Source: Massilia putida
Lineage (GTDB): Bacteria; Pseudomonadota; Gammaproteobacteria; Burkholderiales; Burkholderiaceae_D
NCBI RefSeq assembly: GCF_001941825.1
Contig: NZ_CP019038.1
Location: 5,828,001 to 5,892,000, forward strand
Direction: 5' to 3'
Length of the DNA: 64,000 nucleotides
The notes beneath the pieces are model-generated. The model was not told the origin of the DNA, did no database searches, and was given only the letters and a program-made list of their open reading frames with translations. The position numbers and the translations under genes were made by a program. This document shows, one piece after another, positions 26,528 through 35,352 of this stretch (its first letter is position 1; each line of letters opens with the position of its first letter).

Positions 26528-27610
26528 GTGAAGGCGCCGGCGCCACGGGTCCTGATGGTCGGCACCGCGCTCGAAGGCAGGGGCGGGGTGGCGGCGGTGG
26601 TCTCCGTGTTGCGCCGCCATGGACTGTTCGAGCGCGAATCCGTGCGCTACGTGGCCACCCACCGCGAGGGCACGCCGCTCGTGAAAGCGCGCGGCGCGTT
26701 GGCCGGCTTCTGGCAGACGCTCGCCGCCTGCGTGAAAGGGCGCCCGGCCGTCGTCCACGTGCACGCGGCGTCGCATGCGAGCTTCCTGCGCAAGTCGGTC
26801 GTGCTGCTGATCGCCCGCCTGGCCGGCTGCAAGACCATTTTCCACCTGCACGGCGGCGGATTCCGCACCTTCGCCACGCAGGAATCGGGCGCCTTGCTGC
26901 GGCGCTGGATCCGCCACACGCTGGAGGCGAGCTCGCTCGTGATCACGTTGTCCGAAAGCTGGGCGCAGTTCGTGCACACCTTCGCGCCGCGTGCCCGCGT
27001 GGCCGTCGTGCCGAATGCCGTGCCGCTGCCCGACCTGCCCGCGCAAGACCAGGCGATTCCCGGCCGCGTGCTGTTCCTCGGCCGGCTCGAAGCGGCCAAG
27101 GGCGTCTACGAATTGCTGGAGGCGGGCGCGCGCATCGTGCGCGAAGCGATCGGCCCGAGTCCGCTGCGCCTCGTGTTCGGCGGCGAAGGCGATGCGCAAG
27201 GCGTGCGCCGGCGTGCGGCCGAGCTGGGCATCGCGGACCGGATCGAACTGCCGGGCTGGATCGGCCCGGAAGCACGCGATGCCGAATTGCACAAGGCGGC
27301 CGTGTTCTGCCTGCCTTCCTACGCGGAAGGCCTGCCGATGTCCATGCTCGAAGCGATGGCGGCGCGCAAGGCCGTCGTCGCGACAAACGTTGGCGGTATT
27401 CCGGAAACTCTGCGCGACGGCGACAACGGCCTCTTGGTGCCGCCGCGCGACGAACAGGCGCTTGCCAGAGCGCTTGCACGACTCCTGGGCGACACCGCCC
27501 TGCGCGACCGGCTGGCGGAACGTGCGCGCGCAACCATCGAACAACAATACTCAACCGAGGTAGTGTGCGGGCAATTGTCCGCGATCTACCGTGAACTGGC
27601 GGGGGCATAA
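26528..27610 (+). CDS. Glycosyltransferase family 4
   Basis: This 360-residue GT-B enzyme has APRVLMVGTALEGRGGVAAVV at the start, AVVHVHAASHASFLRK and TIFHLHGGGFRTF in the acceptor half, and RVLFLGRLEAAKGVYELLEA plus LPSYAEGLPMSMLEAMAARKAVVAT in the donor half. The latter is the E-x7-E type site of retaining GT4 enzymes. The start is GTG 26528: a GGGGAGG site ends seven bases before it, and upstream in-frame codons look non-coding. The stop overlaps the next start by one base. It probably adds one residue to the EPS repeat. Confidence 0.88.
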   Translation: MKAPAPRVLMVGTALEGRGGVAAVVSVLRRHGLFERESVRYVATHREGTPLVKARGALAGFWQTLAACVKGRPAVVHVHAASHASFLRKSVVLLIARLAGCKTIFHLHGGGFRTFATQESGALLRRWIRHTLEASSLVITLSESWAQFVHTFAPRARVAVVPNAVPLPDLPAQDQAIPGRVLFLGRLEAAKGVYELLEAGARIVREAIGPSPLRLVFGGEGDAQGVRRRAAELGIADRIELPGWIGPEARDAELHKAAVFCLPSYAEGLPMSMLEAMAARKAVVATNVGGIPETLRDGDNGLLVPPRDEQALARALARLLGDTALRDRLAERARATIEQQYSTEVVCGQLSAIYRELAGA

Positions 27611-29583
27611 TGATGAGTGAAGCGACAGGGATGGTCTGGCTGGTCAACCGATTGCGCTGCATGTCCGTGGCCGAGGTCGGCTACAGGATCCGGCAGGCGG
27701 CCGTCACACGCGTGGCGAAACGCGTACGCGCCCGCGCCGCGCCGCCGCTGCCGCGCGCCCGCACGTTCAATCGCGGTGCGCCGGACGTCGGCGCACCGGC
27801 CCTGTCGCAAGCGGAACGCGACATGCTGCTGGCCGACGCCGACAGCATCTGCGCCGGCCACGTGGTCCTGTTCGCCAACCGGCGTTTCGATGTCGGCATG
27901 CCCCCCGTGTGGAACCGCGATCCGGACACCGGCGTCGTCGGACCGTCCATCTACGCGGGCGATATCGCGATCACGAACCGCGAGCAGGTCGGCGACATCA
28001 AGCACGTGTGGGAGCTGAACCGCCACCTGCACCTCGTTCGCCTCGCGCAGGCTTGGACCGCGACGTCCGACGCGGCCTGGCTGCACGCGCTGCACACCCA
28101 GTTGCGCAGCTGGCTCGACCAGTGCCCGCCGCTCGTCGGCCCCAACTGGACGAGCTCGCTGGAACTGGGCATCCGCCTCATCAACTGGGGCCTCGTGTGG
28201 CAGTTGATCGGGGGCGAGAGCAGCGGCCTGTTCGCGGGCGAGGAGGGACAACGCCTGCGCGCCGACTGGCTCGATTCGATTCATGCCCATTGCACCGCGA
28301 TCGCGCGGCACCTGTCGCGCCACTCGTCGGCCAACAATCACCTGATCGGCGAACTGGCGGGGCTGTATGTGGGCGCGTCGATCTGGCCGTGCTGGAAAGC
28401 GTCCGGCGCGTGGCTGGAACAGGCCCGGCGCGAACTGGAGCACGAGGCGCAGGCGCAGTTCTCGCGCGACGGCGTCAATCGCGAGCAGGCGTTCGCCTAC
28501 CACGTGTTTTCCAGCGAATTCCTGTTCGTGGCGGGCCTCGTCGGCCAGGCGTGCGATCACCCGTTCTCGCGCGCCTATTGGACGAGCCTGCAGCGCGCGC
28601 TGCGTTTTCTCCGTTCCGTGCGCGACGTCAACGGCAATGTGCCAATGGTGGGCGACGCGGACGACGGCATCGTGTTCCGGCTGGATGCGCCCGGCAGCGA
28701 CCGCGCCGAACAATTGCTGGCGCTGGGCGACGCCGTATTGCGCCGCATGAACCCGAGCCACCCCGGCGTGCGCTGGCTGCTGCACGCGCTGCCCGGCAAG
28801 CGGCCGGAAGCGGATCCGCACGAATCGGACACGGGCTGGGCATTCCCGGACGGCGGCTATCTGCTGTTCGGCTCGCACTTCGGCGAGGCCGATGAAATCA
28901 AGGGCATGGTCGATTGCGGCCCGCTCGGCTATCTCGGCATCGCCGCGCACGCCCATGCGGACGCGCTCGCGCTGACCCTATCGGTGGGCGGCGAGGAGTG
29001 TCTCGTCGATCCGGGCACGTATTCGTACTGGCAGGAACACAAGTGGCGCGATTATTTCCGTGGCACGTCGGCGCACAACACGGTGCGGATCGACGGGCTC
29101 GACCAGTCGGTGTCGGGCGGGCGCTTCATGTGGCTGAAAAAGGCGCGGGCCTCCATCGAGCGGATGCCGCAGTCGCCGCACGAATTCGATTTCCGCGGCG
29201 CGCACGACGGCTACGAGCGCCTCGCGGATCCGGTGCGGCATATGCGCAGCGTCCGTTACGACGCCGCCAGCGCGACCCTGACCGTGCGCGACGAGATCGC
29301 CGCCAAGAAACATCACCAGGTCGAGCTGTTCTGGCATTTCGCGCCCGGCCTGGACACGCGGCTGAACAGTTCCGGCCTGCACGTGCGGGGCAAGCGCTTC
29401 GCGCTGCAGATGCATGCGCACGGCGCGGACCTCAAGCTGGAATTGGTGCGCGGCAATGAAAATCCGCCGCTCGGCTGGTATTCGCGCAGCTACGAAAGCC
29501 GGCAACCGTGCGACGTTTTAAAGATCAGCACCGTATCGTCCGCCGTCCCGGTCGAGTGCAAGTTTACAATAGCGTTTTTCTAA
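27610..29583 (+). CDS. Heparinase II/III family protein without a signal peptide
   Basis: The 657-residue protein has an N-terminal alpha-helical toroid (EVGYRIRQAAV, then WTSSLELGIRLINWGLVWQL and HSSANNHLIGELAGLYVG). The C-terminal heparinase II/III beta-sandwich has AHAHADALALTLSVGGEECLVDPGTYSY split by YFRGTSAHNTVRIDG. No signal peptide is visible, in contrast to the secreted relative at 20526. Such proteins are frequent in bacterial EPS clusters and annotated as alginate-lyase-like; a lyase or uronate-epimerase role in polymer modification has been suggested but is unproven. ATG 27610 overlaps the previous TAA by one base. Confidence 0.85.
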   Translation: MMSEATGMVWLVNRLRCMSVAEVGYRIRQAAVTRVAKRVRARAAPPLPRARTFNRGAPDVGAPALSQAERDMLLADADSICAGHVVLFANRRFDVGMPPVWNRDPDTGVVGPSIYAGDIAITNREQVGDIKHVWELNRHLHLVRLAQAWTATSDAAWLHALHTQLRSWLDQCPPLVGPNWTSSLELGIRLINWGLVWQLIGGESSGLFAGEEGQRLRADWLDSIHAHCTAIARHLSRHSSANNHLIGELAGLYVGASIWPCWKASGAWLEQARRELEHEAQAQFSRDGVNREQAFAYHVFSSEFLFVAGLVGQACDHPFSRAYWTSLQRALRFLRSVRDVNGNVPMVGDADDGIVFRLDAPGSDRAEQLLALGDAVLRRMNPSHPGVRWLLHALPGKRPEADPHESDTGWAFPDGGYLLFGSHFGEADEIKGMVDCGPLGYLGIAAHAHADALALTLSVGGEECLVDPGTYSYWQEHKWRDYFRGTSAHNTVRIDGLDQSVSGGRFMWLKKARASIERMPQSPHEFDFRGAHDGYERLADPVRHMRSVRYDAASATLTVRDEIAAKKHHQVELFWHFAPGLDTRLNSSGLHVRGKRFALQMHAHGADLKLELVRGNENPPLGWYSRSYESRQPCDVLKISTVSSAVPVECKFTIAFF

Positions 29584-29620
29584 CACCGTTTTTCCAAAAC
29601 TAACAAAGGGATAGTTTCAA

Positions 29621-30733
29621 ATGCTCATTTATCTGGTCGCAGGTGCCCGTCCCAACTTCATGAAGATCGCGCCGATCGTGCGTGCGCTGCAGGCACGTCC
29701 GGATGCACCGGCGTTCAAGATCATCCACACCGGCCAGCACTACGACCGCGAGATGAACGACGTGTTCTTCGAAGAACTCGGCATTCCGCAGCCGGACGTG
29801 TTCATGGCCGCCGGCGGCGGCAGCCACGCCCAGCAGACGGCCAAGATCATGATCGGCTTCGAGGAACTGTGCACGGCCACGCGCCCGGACGCCGTGCTCG
29901 TCGTCGGCGACGTGAATTCCACGCTGGCGTGCTCGATCGTCGCCAAGAAACTGAACATCCCCGTCGCCCACGTGGAGGCCGGCCTGCGCAGCTTCGACAT
30001 GGCGATGCCCGAGGAAATCAACCGCCTCGTCACCGACAGCATCTCCGACTGGTTCTTCGTGACGGAACCGTCGGCCGTCGAGCACCTGCGCCGCGAAGGC
30101 AAGAAGGATGAAGCGATCCACTACGTCGGCCACGTGATGGTCGACAACGTGTTGTACCAGGCCGACAAACTGGGGCACGCCGACACGTCCGCGTTCGAGA
30201 CGAGCGCGTGGAAGGCGGCGCGCCAGAACGCGGGGCAGCGCTACGGTGTCGTCACCTTGCACCGCCCCAGCAACGTCGACGACGCGGCCACGTTCACGCG
30301 CATCGCCGGCGCGCTGAAGGAGATCGCGACGGAACTTCCGCTGATCTTCCCGGTGCACCCGCGCACCCGCGCCAACCTCGAGAAATTCGGCATCGACCTG
30401 GGACCGAACGTCACGCTGGCCGGCCCGCAGGCGTATATGGCGTTCCTGAACCTGTGGAAGGACGCGGCCGTCGTGCTGACGGACAGCGGCGGCCTGCAGG
30501 AAGAAACGACGGCGCTGGGCGTGCCGTGCGTGACGATCCGCGAGAACACGGAACGTCCCGTGACCGTGGACGAAGGTTCGAACGTATTGGCCGGCACCGA
30601 CCCGGCCGCGATCATGCTTGAGGCGCGCAAGATCCTGCGCGGCGAGGGCAAGCAGGGCCGCCGGCCGCACCTGTGGGACGGCCGTGCGGCGGAACGCATC
30701 GTGGATGTCCTGACGAAGGAAATCCGCGGGTAA
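29621..30733 (+). CDS. wecB: UDP-N-acetylglucosamine 2-epimerase (non-hydrolysing)
   Basis: WecB interconverts UDP-GlcNAc and UDP-ManNAc. The 370-residue GT-B-like protein shows ARPNFMKIAPIVRAL, HTGQHYDREMNDVFFEELGI, GDVNSTLAC, HVEAGLRSFDMAMPEEINR, HPRTR, DSGGLQEE and the REN-TERP segment, all conserved in this enzyme. Length is normal. No UDP-ManNAc dehydrogenase (WecC) is encoded in the window, so the product may be used directly by the TagA-type transferase next door, 17 bases downstream. Confidence 0.95.
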   Translation: MLIYLVAGARPNFMKIAPIVRALQARPDAPAFKIIHTGQHYDREMNDVFFEELGIPQPDVFMAAGGGSHAQQTAKIMIGFEELCTATRPDAVLVVGDVNSTLACSIVAKKLNIPVAHVEAGLRSFDMAMPEEINRLVTDSISDWFFVTEPSAVEHLRREGKKDEAIHYVGHVMVDNVLYQADKLGHADTSAFETSAWKAARQNAGQRYGVVTLHRPSNVDDAATFTRIAGALKEIATELPLIFPVHPRTRANLEKFGIDLGPNVTLAGPQAYMAFLNLWKDAAVVLTDSGGLQEETTALGVPCVTIRENTERPVTVDEGSNVLAGTDPAAIMLEARKILRGEGKQGRRPHLWDGRAAERIVDVLTKEIRG

Positions 30734-30750
30734 CGCTATGGGGTAGACAC

Positions 30751-31500
30751 ATGAACGAGCGCATCACGCTGATGGGGTGTTCCATCGACAACCTGACGAT
30801 GGAAGAGACATTGCAGACGGTCGAGGGCTTCATCCATACGGGAAAGCCCCATCAACACGTGGTGGTCAACGTCGACAAGCTGGTCAAGGCCAGCCGCGAT
30901 CCGGAACTGCGCCGGATCATCAACGATTGCGCGCTCGTGAATGTCGACGGCATGCCGGTCGTGTGGGCGTCGCGCCTGCTGGGCCGGCCGTTGAAGGAGC
31001 GGGTCGCGGGCTGCGACCTGTTCGAGGCGCTGATGCGGCGCGCCGGCGAGAAGGGCTGGCGCGTGTTCCTGCTCGGCGCGAAAGAAGACGTGGTGAGCAA
31101 GGTCGCGTCCACGTACCGGAATAAATATCCGGACCTGGTGCTGGCCGGCTACCGCAACGGTTACTGGAAGGGTGAGGCGGAAGAGGCGGACGTGGTCGAA
31201 CAGATCCGCGCCGCGCGCCCCGACCTGTTGTTCGTGGCGATCAGTTCGCCCAAAAAAGAGCAGTTCCTCGGCCGCTGGCAGGCCGAGATGAAGGTGCCGT
31301 TCGCGATGGGCGTGGGCGGGACCTTCGACGTCGCGATCGGACACGTCAAGCGCGCGCCGCTCTGGATGCAGAAGTCCGGGCTGGAATGGTTCTACCGTTT
31401 CCTGCAGGAGCCGCGCCGGATGTTCCGCCGATATTTTATCGAGGACATGGCCTTCATCTGGCTGTTCCTCAAAGAGTTGAAGTTGAAGGGCGCTCGATAG
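30751..31500 (+). CDS. WecG/TagA/CpsF-family glycosyltransferase (GT26)
   Basis: The 249-residue enzyme has the family's signature blocks: NVDKLVKASRDPELRRII, VNVDGMPVVWASRLLG, RVAGCDLFEALMRRAGEKGWRVFLLG and VAISSPKKEQFLGRW, ending in GVGGTFDVAIGHVKRAPLWMQ and LEWFYRFLQEPRRMFRRY. TagA members transfer ManNAc and WecG members ManNAcA to a lipid-linked acceptor. Pairing with wecB and absence of wecC favours ManNAc as donor (inference). The ATG at 30751 was chosen over frame-open upstream codons that lie inside wecB. Confidence 0.9.
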   Translation: MNERITLMGCSIDNLTMEETLQTVEGFIHTGKPHQHVVVNVDKLVKASRDPELRRIINDCALVNVDGMPVVWASRLLGRPLKERVAGCDLFEALMRRAGEKGWRVFLLGAKEDVVSKVASTYRNKYPDLVLAGYRNGYWKGEAEEADVVEQIRAARPDLLFVAISSPKKEQFLGRWQAEMKVPFAMGVGGTFDVAIGHVKRAPLWMQKSGLEWFYRFLQEPRRMFRRYFIEDMAFIWLFLKELKLKGAR

Positions 31501-31634
31501 CGTCCACGAGGTTGTAGCACACCAAAACACCAAACAGGGATGGCGCGGGCATGGAGCCGGCGCCGACAACATAACGATGCGCGCCGGTTCCGAGAACACG
31601 GCGGCAGCAACACTTTTACGAAAGAAGAGCATTC

Positions 31635-32633
31635 ATGAAGATCCTGGTTACTGGCGGCATGGGTTACATCGGTTCGCACACGGTCGTGGAACTGCAAAAC
31701 GCCGGCCACGAGGTGGTCGTGTACGACAACCTGTACAACGCGGTTCGTTCCGTGCAGGAACGCGTCCAAAGGATCACCGGCAAGCCGTTCGAGTTCGTCG
31801 AAGGCGACATCCGCGACCGCGCGGCCATGGAAGCCGTGTTCGGCGCGCACAAGATCGATGCCGTGATCCACTTCGCCGGCCTGAAGGCGGTCGGCGAATC
31901 GGTGGCGCAGCCGCTGCGCTACTACGACAACAACGTCTACGGCAGCATCGCGCTGTTCGAGACGATGGCCAAGTTCGGCTGCAAGACCCTCGTGTTCTCG
32001 TCGTCGGCCACCGTCTACGGCGATCCGGCCTCGGTGCCGATCAAGGAGGATTTCCCGCTGTCGGCCACCAATCCGTATGGCCGCAGCAAGCTGATGATCG
32101 AAGACATCCTGCGCGACGTGTTCAAGGCCGAGCCGGACTGGCGCATCGCACTGCTGCGCTATTTCAACCCGGTCGGCGCCCATGAAAGCGGCCTGATCGG
32201 CGAGGAGCCCAACGGCATCCCCAACAACCTGGTGCCGTACATCGCCCAGGTCGCCAGCGGCCAGCGCGAAAAACTGTCCGTGTACGGTGGCGACTATCCG
32301 ACCCCGGACGGCACCGGCATGCGCGACTACATCCACGTCGTCGACCTGGCCATCGGCCACGTCAAGACGCTCGACAAGCTGGCGAAGGGGGCCGGCCTGC
32401 ACACGTACAACCTCGGCACCGGCAACGGCAACAGCGTTCTGGAAATGGTGCATGCCTTCGAGAAGGCGTGCGGCAAGCCGATTCCGTACCAGATCGTGGA
32501 CCGTCGCCCAGGCGACATTGCCAAGTGCTATGCCGACCCGACGAAAGCGCGCGAGGAACTCGGATGGACCGCACAGCGTGACATCGCGCAAATGTGCGCC
32601 GATTCCTGGCGCTACCAGACTACCCCAAAATAA
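31635..32633 (+). CDS. galE: UDP-glucose 4-epimerase
   Basis: GalE interconverts UDP-glucose and UDP-galactose, and in some members the N-acetyl forms. The 332-residue extended SDR has [16 protein letters not shown] at the N-terminus, the DNLYNA loop, [10 protein letters not shown] with catalytic Ser/Thr, and [12 protein letters not shown] with the YxxxK pair. [20 protein letters not shown] is the conserved GalE segment. It supplies galactose for the EPS. It is preceded by a 134-base gap with no terminator, and followed after 18 bases by the nucleotidyltransferase gene. Confidence 0.95.
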   Translation: MKILVTGGMGYIGSHTVVELQNAGHEVVVYDNLYNAVRSVQERVQRITGKPFEFVEGDIRDRAAMEAVFGAHKIDAVIHFAGLKAVGESVAQPLRYYDNNVYGSIALFETMAKFGCKTLVFSSSATVYGDPASVPIKEDFPLSATNPYGRSKLMIEDILRDVFKAEPDWRIALLRYFNPVGAHESGLIGEEPNGIPNNLVPYIAQVASGQREKLSVYGGDYPTPDGTGMRDYIHVVDLAIGHVKTLDKLAKGAGLHTYNLGTGNGNSVLEMVHAFEKACGKPIPYQIVDRRPGDIAKCYADPTKAREELGWTAQRDIAQMCADSWRYQTTPK

Positions 32634-32651
32634 ACGTATGAGGACCGAACC

Positions 32652-33818
32652 ATGAAAGCGATGATTCTTGCAGCAGGCAAAGGTACGCGCGTACGTCCGC
32701 TGACCTACGACCTGCCGAAACCGATGATCCCCGTGCTGGGCAAACCCGTGATGGCTTACCTGATCGAACATTTGCGCAAGCACGGCGTGACCGAGATCAT
32801 GGTGAACGTCAGCCACCTGCACGAAAAGATCGAGGAATACTTCGGCGAGGGCGAGCAATACGGCGTCCAGATCGGCTATTCCTTCGAAGGCTATACGAAG
32901 GAAGACGGCGAAGTCGTCGCGGTGCCGATCGGCTCGGCCGGCGGCATGAAGAAGATCCAGGAATTCGGCGGCTTCTTCGACGACACGACCATCGTCCTGT
33001 GCGGCGACGCGCTGATCGACCTCGACCTCAAGGCCGCCCTGGCGGAGCACCGCCGCAAGGGCGCCATGGCGTCGGTCATCACGAAGGAAGTCCCGTGGGA
33101 CAAGGTGTCGAGCTATGGCGTCGTCGTGACCGACAAGACGGGCCGCATCACCCAGTTCCAGGAAAAGCCCAAGCAGGAAGACGCGCTGTCGAACTTCATC
33201 AGCACGGGCATCTACATTTTTGAGCCGGAAGTGATCGACCTGATTCCGTCGGGCGTGGAGTTCGACATCGGTTCCCAGCTGTTCCCGCTGCTGGCCGAAA
33301 AGGGCATGCCGTTCTATGCCCAGGGCCGTCCGTTCAACTGGCTGGACATCGGCAGCGTGAGCGATTACTGGGAAGTGCTGCAGAACGTGCTGACGGGCGA
33401 GGTCAATCATATGGACGTGCCGGGTATCCAGATCGAGCCCGGCCTGTGGACCGGGCTGAACACGAGCATCGACTGGCGGGGCACGACGATCAAGGGCCCC
33501 GTCTACATCGGTTCCGGCGTCAAGATCGAGGCCGGCGCCACGATCATCGGCCCCACGTGGATCGGTCACGGCAGCCATATCTGCGAGGGTGCCGAGGTCG
33601 TCCGTAGTGTGCTTTTCGAGTACACTCGCGTGTTGAACGACGTGACATTGCATGAAATGATCGTCTTCAAGGATTACAGCATCGACCGCGCCGGCGAGAT
33701 GAAACACTCCTCCGAATACAGCTCGTCGGAATGGCTGAACGCGCGCGACCGCCGCCGCAGCCGGCGCAAAGAGCAGGCCGAAGAATCAGATTCGACATTA
33801 GAGAAAGCTAACGCATGA
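32652..33818 (+). CDS. NDP-sugar pyrophosphorylase-like nucleotidyltransferase with left-handed beta-helix
   Basis: The 388-residue protein has the nucleotidyltransferase fold: MKAMILAAGKGTRVRPLTYDLPKPMIPVLGKPV (G-x-G-T-R signature and the PKPM lysine), LCGDALIDLDL and ISTGIYIFEPEV. From about residue 265 a hexapeptide-repeat beta-helix follows (GTTIKGPVYIGSGVKIEAG...IIGPTWIG). This two-domain form is found in mannose-1-phosphate guanylyltransferase-like and glucose-1-phosphate transferases. As a true ManC is encoded next, this one could make UDP-glucose or a second GDP-mannose supply; specificity is undetermined. The C-terminal 35 residues are charged and probably disordered. It overlaps manC by four bases. 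Confidence 0.83.
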   Translation: MKAMILAAGKGTRVRPLTYDLPKPMIPVLGKPVMAYLIEHLRKHGVTEIMVNVSHLHEKIEEYFGEGEQYGVQIGYSFEGYTKEDGEVVAVPIGSAGGMKKIQEFGGFFDDTTIVLCGDALIDLDLKAALAEHRRKGAMASVITKEVPWDKVSSYGVVVTDKTGRITQFQEKPKQEDALSNFISTGIYIFEPEVIDLIPSGVEFDIGSQLFPLLAEKGMPFYAQGRPFNWLDIGSVSDYWEVLQNVLTGEVNHMDVPGIQIEPGLWTGLNTSIDWRGTTIKGPVYIGSGVKIEAGATIIGPTWIGHGSHICEGAEVVRSVLFEYTRVLNDVTLHEMIVFKDYSIDRAGEMKHSSEYSSSEWLNARDRRRSRRKEQAEESDSTLEKANA

Positions 33819-35233
33819 AAATTTACCCAGTCATCCTCTCCGGCGGTGCCGGTACCCGCTTGTGGCCGCTGTCGCGGGCCGTCATGCCCAAGCAGCTGCT
33901 GCCGCTGGTGACGGACAAGACGATGCTGCAGGAAACGGCGTTGCGGGTCCGCGGCTGGCCGGGGGTGATGGCGCCGCTGATCGTGTGCGGCAACGAGCAC
34001 CGCTTCCTCGTGGCCGAGCAGATGCGTGACATCGGCATCACGCCGCACGGCATCCTGCTCGAGCCGGCAGGCCGCAACACGGCCCCGGCCGTGGCCGCGG
34101 CCGCGCAATTCCTGCTCGCGCAGGACCCGGACGCCGTCATGCTCGTGCTGCCGGCCGACCACGTGATCGAGAAGAACGACGCGTTCCGCCTCGCGGTCGA
34201 GCGCGCCGCGGCCCAGGTCGAGCAAGGTGGCCTGGCCACGTTCGGCATCGTGCCCGGCAGCCCGGAAACGGGCTACGGCTACATCCGCCGCGGCGAGCCG
34301 CTGCCGGGTTGCGACGACTGCTACAAGATCGACCGCTTCGTCGAGAAGCCCGACCGCAACACGGCCGAAGGCTTCGTCGCCGACGGCGGCTTTTACTGGA
34401 ACAGCGGCATGTTCATGTTCCGCGCCGACCGCTTCCTGGCCGAAATCGACAAGCACGCGCCGGCGATCGCGCAGGCCGCCGGCGCCGCCGTGCAGGCCGC
34501 GTACAGCGACCTCGACTTCTGCCGCCTGGACGAAGCCGCGTTCTCCGCGAGCCCGTCCGATTCGATCGACTACGCCGTGATGGAACACACGCGCGACGGC
34601 GTCGTCGTCGCGGCCGACATCGGCTGGAGCGACGTCGGTTCCTGGTCGGCGCTGGCCGACGTGCAAGCCAAGGATGCCAACGGCAACGCGGTGCGCGGCG
34701 ACGTCTACCTCGACAGCACGAGCAACACGCTCGTGCGCGCCGAGAGCCGCATCGTGGCCGTCGTGGGCGTGAAGGACCTCGTCGTCGTGGAGACGAACGA
34801 TGCCGTGCTGGTCGCGCACAAGGACCTGGTCCAGCGCGTGAAGAACGTCGTCGACCACCTCAAGGGCAGCGAGCGCACGGAACACCTGGTCCACACGAAG
34901 GTGTACCGTCCGTGGGGCTATTACGAGGGCATCGACGCGGGCGAACGCTTCCAGGTCAAGCGCATCTGCGTGAAGCCGGGCGAAAAACTGTCGCTGCAGA
35001 TGCACCACCACCGCGCCGAGCACTGGATCGTCGTGTCGGGCACGGCGCGCGTCACCTGCGGCGAGAAGGTCACGCTGCTGGCCGAGAACGAATCGACGTA
35101 CATCCCGATCGGCATGACGCACCGCCTGGAAAACCCGGGCAAGCTGCCGCTGCACCTCATCGAAGTGCAGTCCGGCAGCTACCTCGGCGAGGATGACATC
35201 GTCCGTTTCGAAGACGTCTACAAACGCGCGTAA
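33815..35233 (+). CDS. manC: Mannose-1-phosphate guanylyltransferase/mannose-6-phosphate isomerase (type II)
   Basis: This bifunctional enzyme makes GDP-mannose, the precursor used by Gmd. The N-terminal guanylyltransferase has VILSGGAGTRLWPLSRAVMPKQLLPL, LEPAGRNTAPAVAAAA, VLPADHVI and FVEKPD. The C-terminal PMI-type cupin (from ~residue 350) has YRPWGYYEGIDAG, KLSLQMHHHRAEHWIVVSGTA with metal-binding His residues, and YIPIGMTHRLENPG. The 472-residue length is normal. Its ATG overlaps the preceding stop (ATGA). A strong terminator follows 12 bases after its stop, marking the end of the EPS locus. Confidence 0.95.
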   Translation: MKIYPVILSGGAGTRLWPLSRAVMPKQLLPLVTDKTMLQETALRVRGWPGVMAPLIVCGNEHRFLVAEQMRDIGITPHGILLEPAGRNTAPAVAAAAQFLLAQDPDAVMLVLPADHVIEKNDAFRLAVERAAAQVEQGGLATFGIVPGSPETGYGYIRRGEPLPGCDDCYKIDRFVEKPDRNTAEGFVADGGFYWNSGMFMFRADRFLAEIDKHAPAIAQAAGAAVQAAYSDLDFCRLDEAAFSASPSDSIDYAVMEHTRDGVVVAADIGWSDVGSWSALADVQAKDANGNAVRGDVYLDSTSNTLVRAESRIVAVVGVKDLVVVETNDAVLVAHKDLVQRVKNVVDHLKGSERTEHLVHTKVYRPWGYYEGIDAGERFQVKRICVKPGEKLSLQMHHHRAEHWIVVSGTARVTCGEKVTLLAENESTYIPIGMTHRLENPGKLPLHLIEVQSGSYLGEDDIVRFEDVYKRA

Positions 35234-35244
35234 ACGTACCTGCC

Positions 35245-35278
35245 GCGTCCGCATTGAAACCATGCGGACGCGTCTTTT
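35245..35278 (+). terminator. Rho-independent terminator closing the EPS locus
   Basis: GCGTCCGCA (35245-35253) pairs perfectly with TGCGGACGC (35263-35271) across a nine-base loop and is followed by a T-rich tract (GTCTTTT). It lies just after the manC stop. Confidence 0.8.
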
Positions 35279-35352
35279 CCGCGAGTCTACAGTGCGGGTG
35301 GCCGCGCGCATGCGGCATACAATGCATCGTCAGAACCCATCGGGGAAACATC

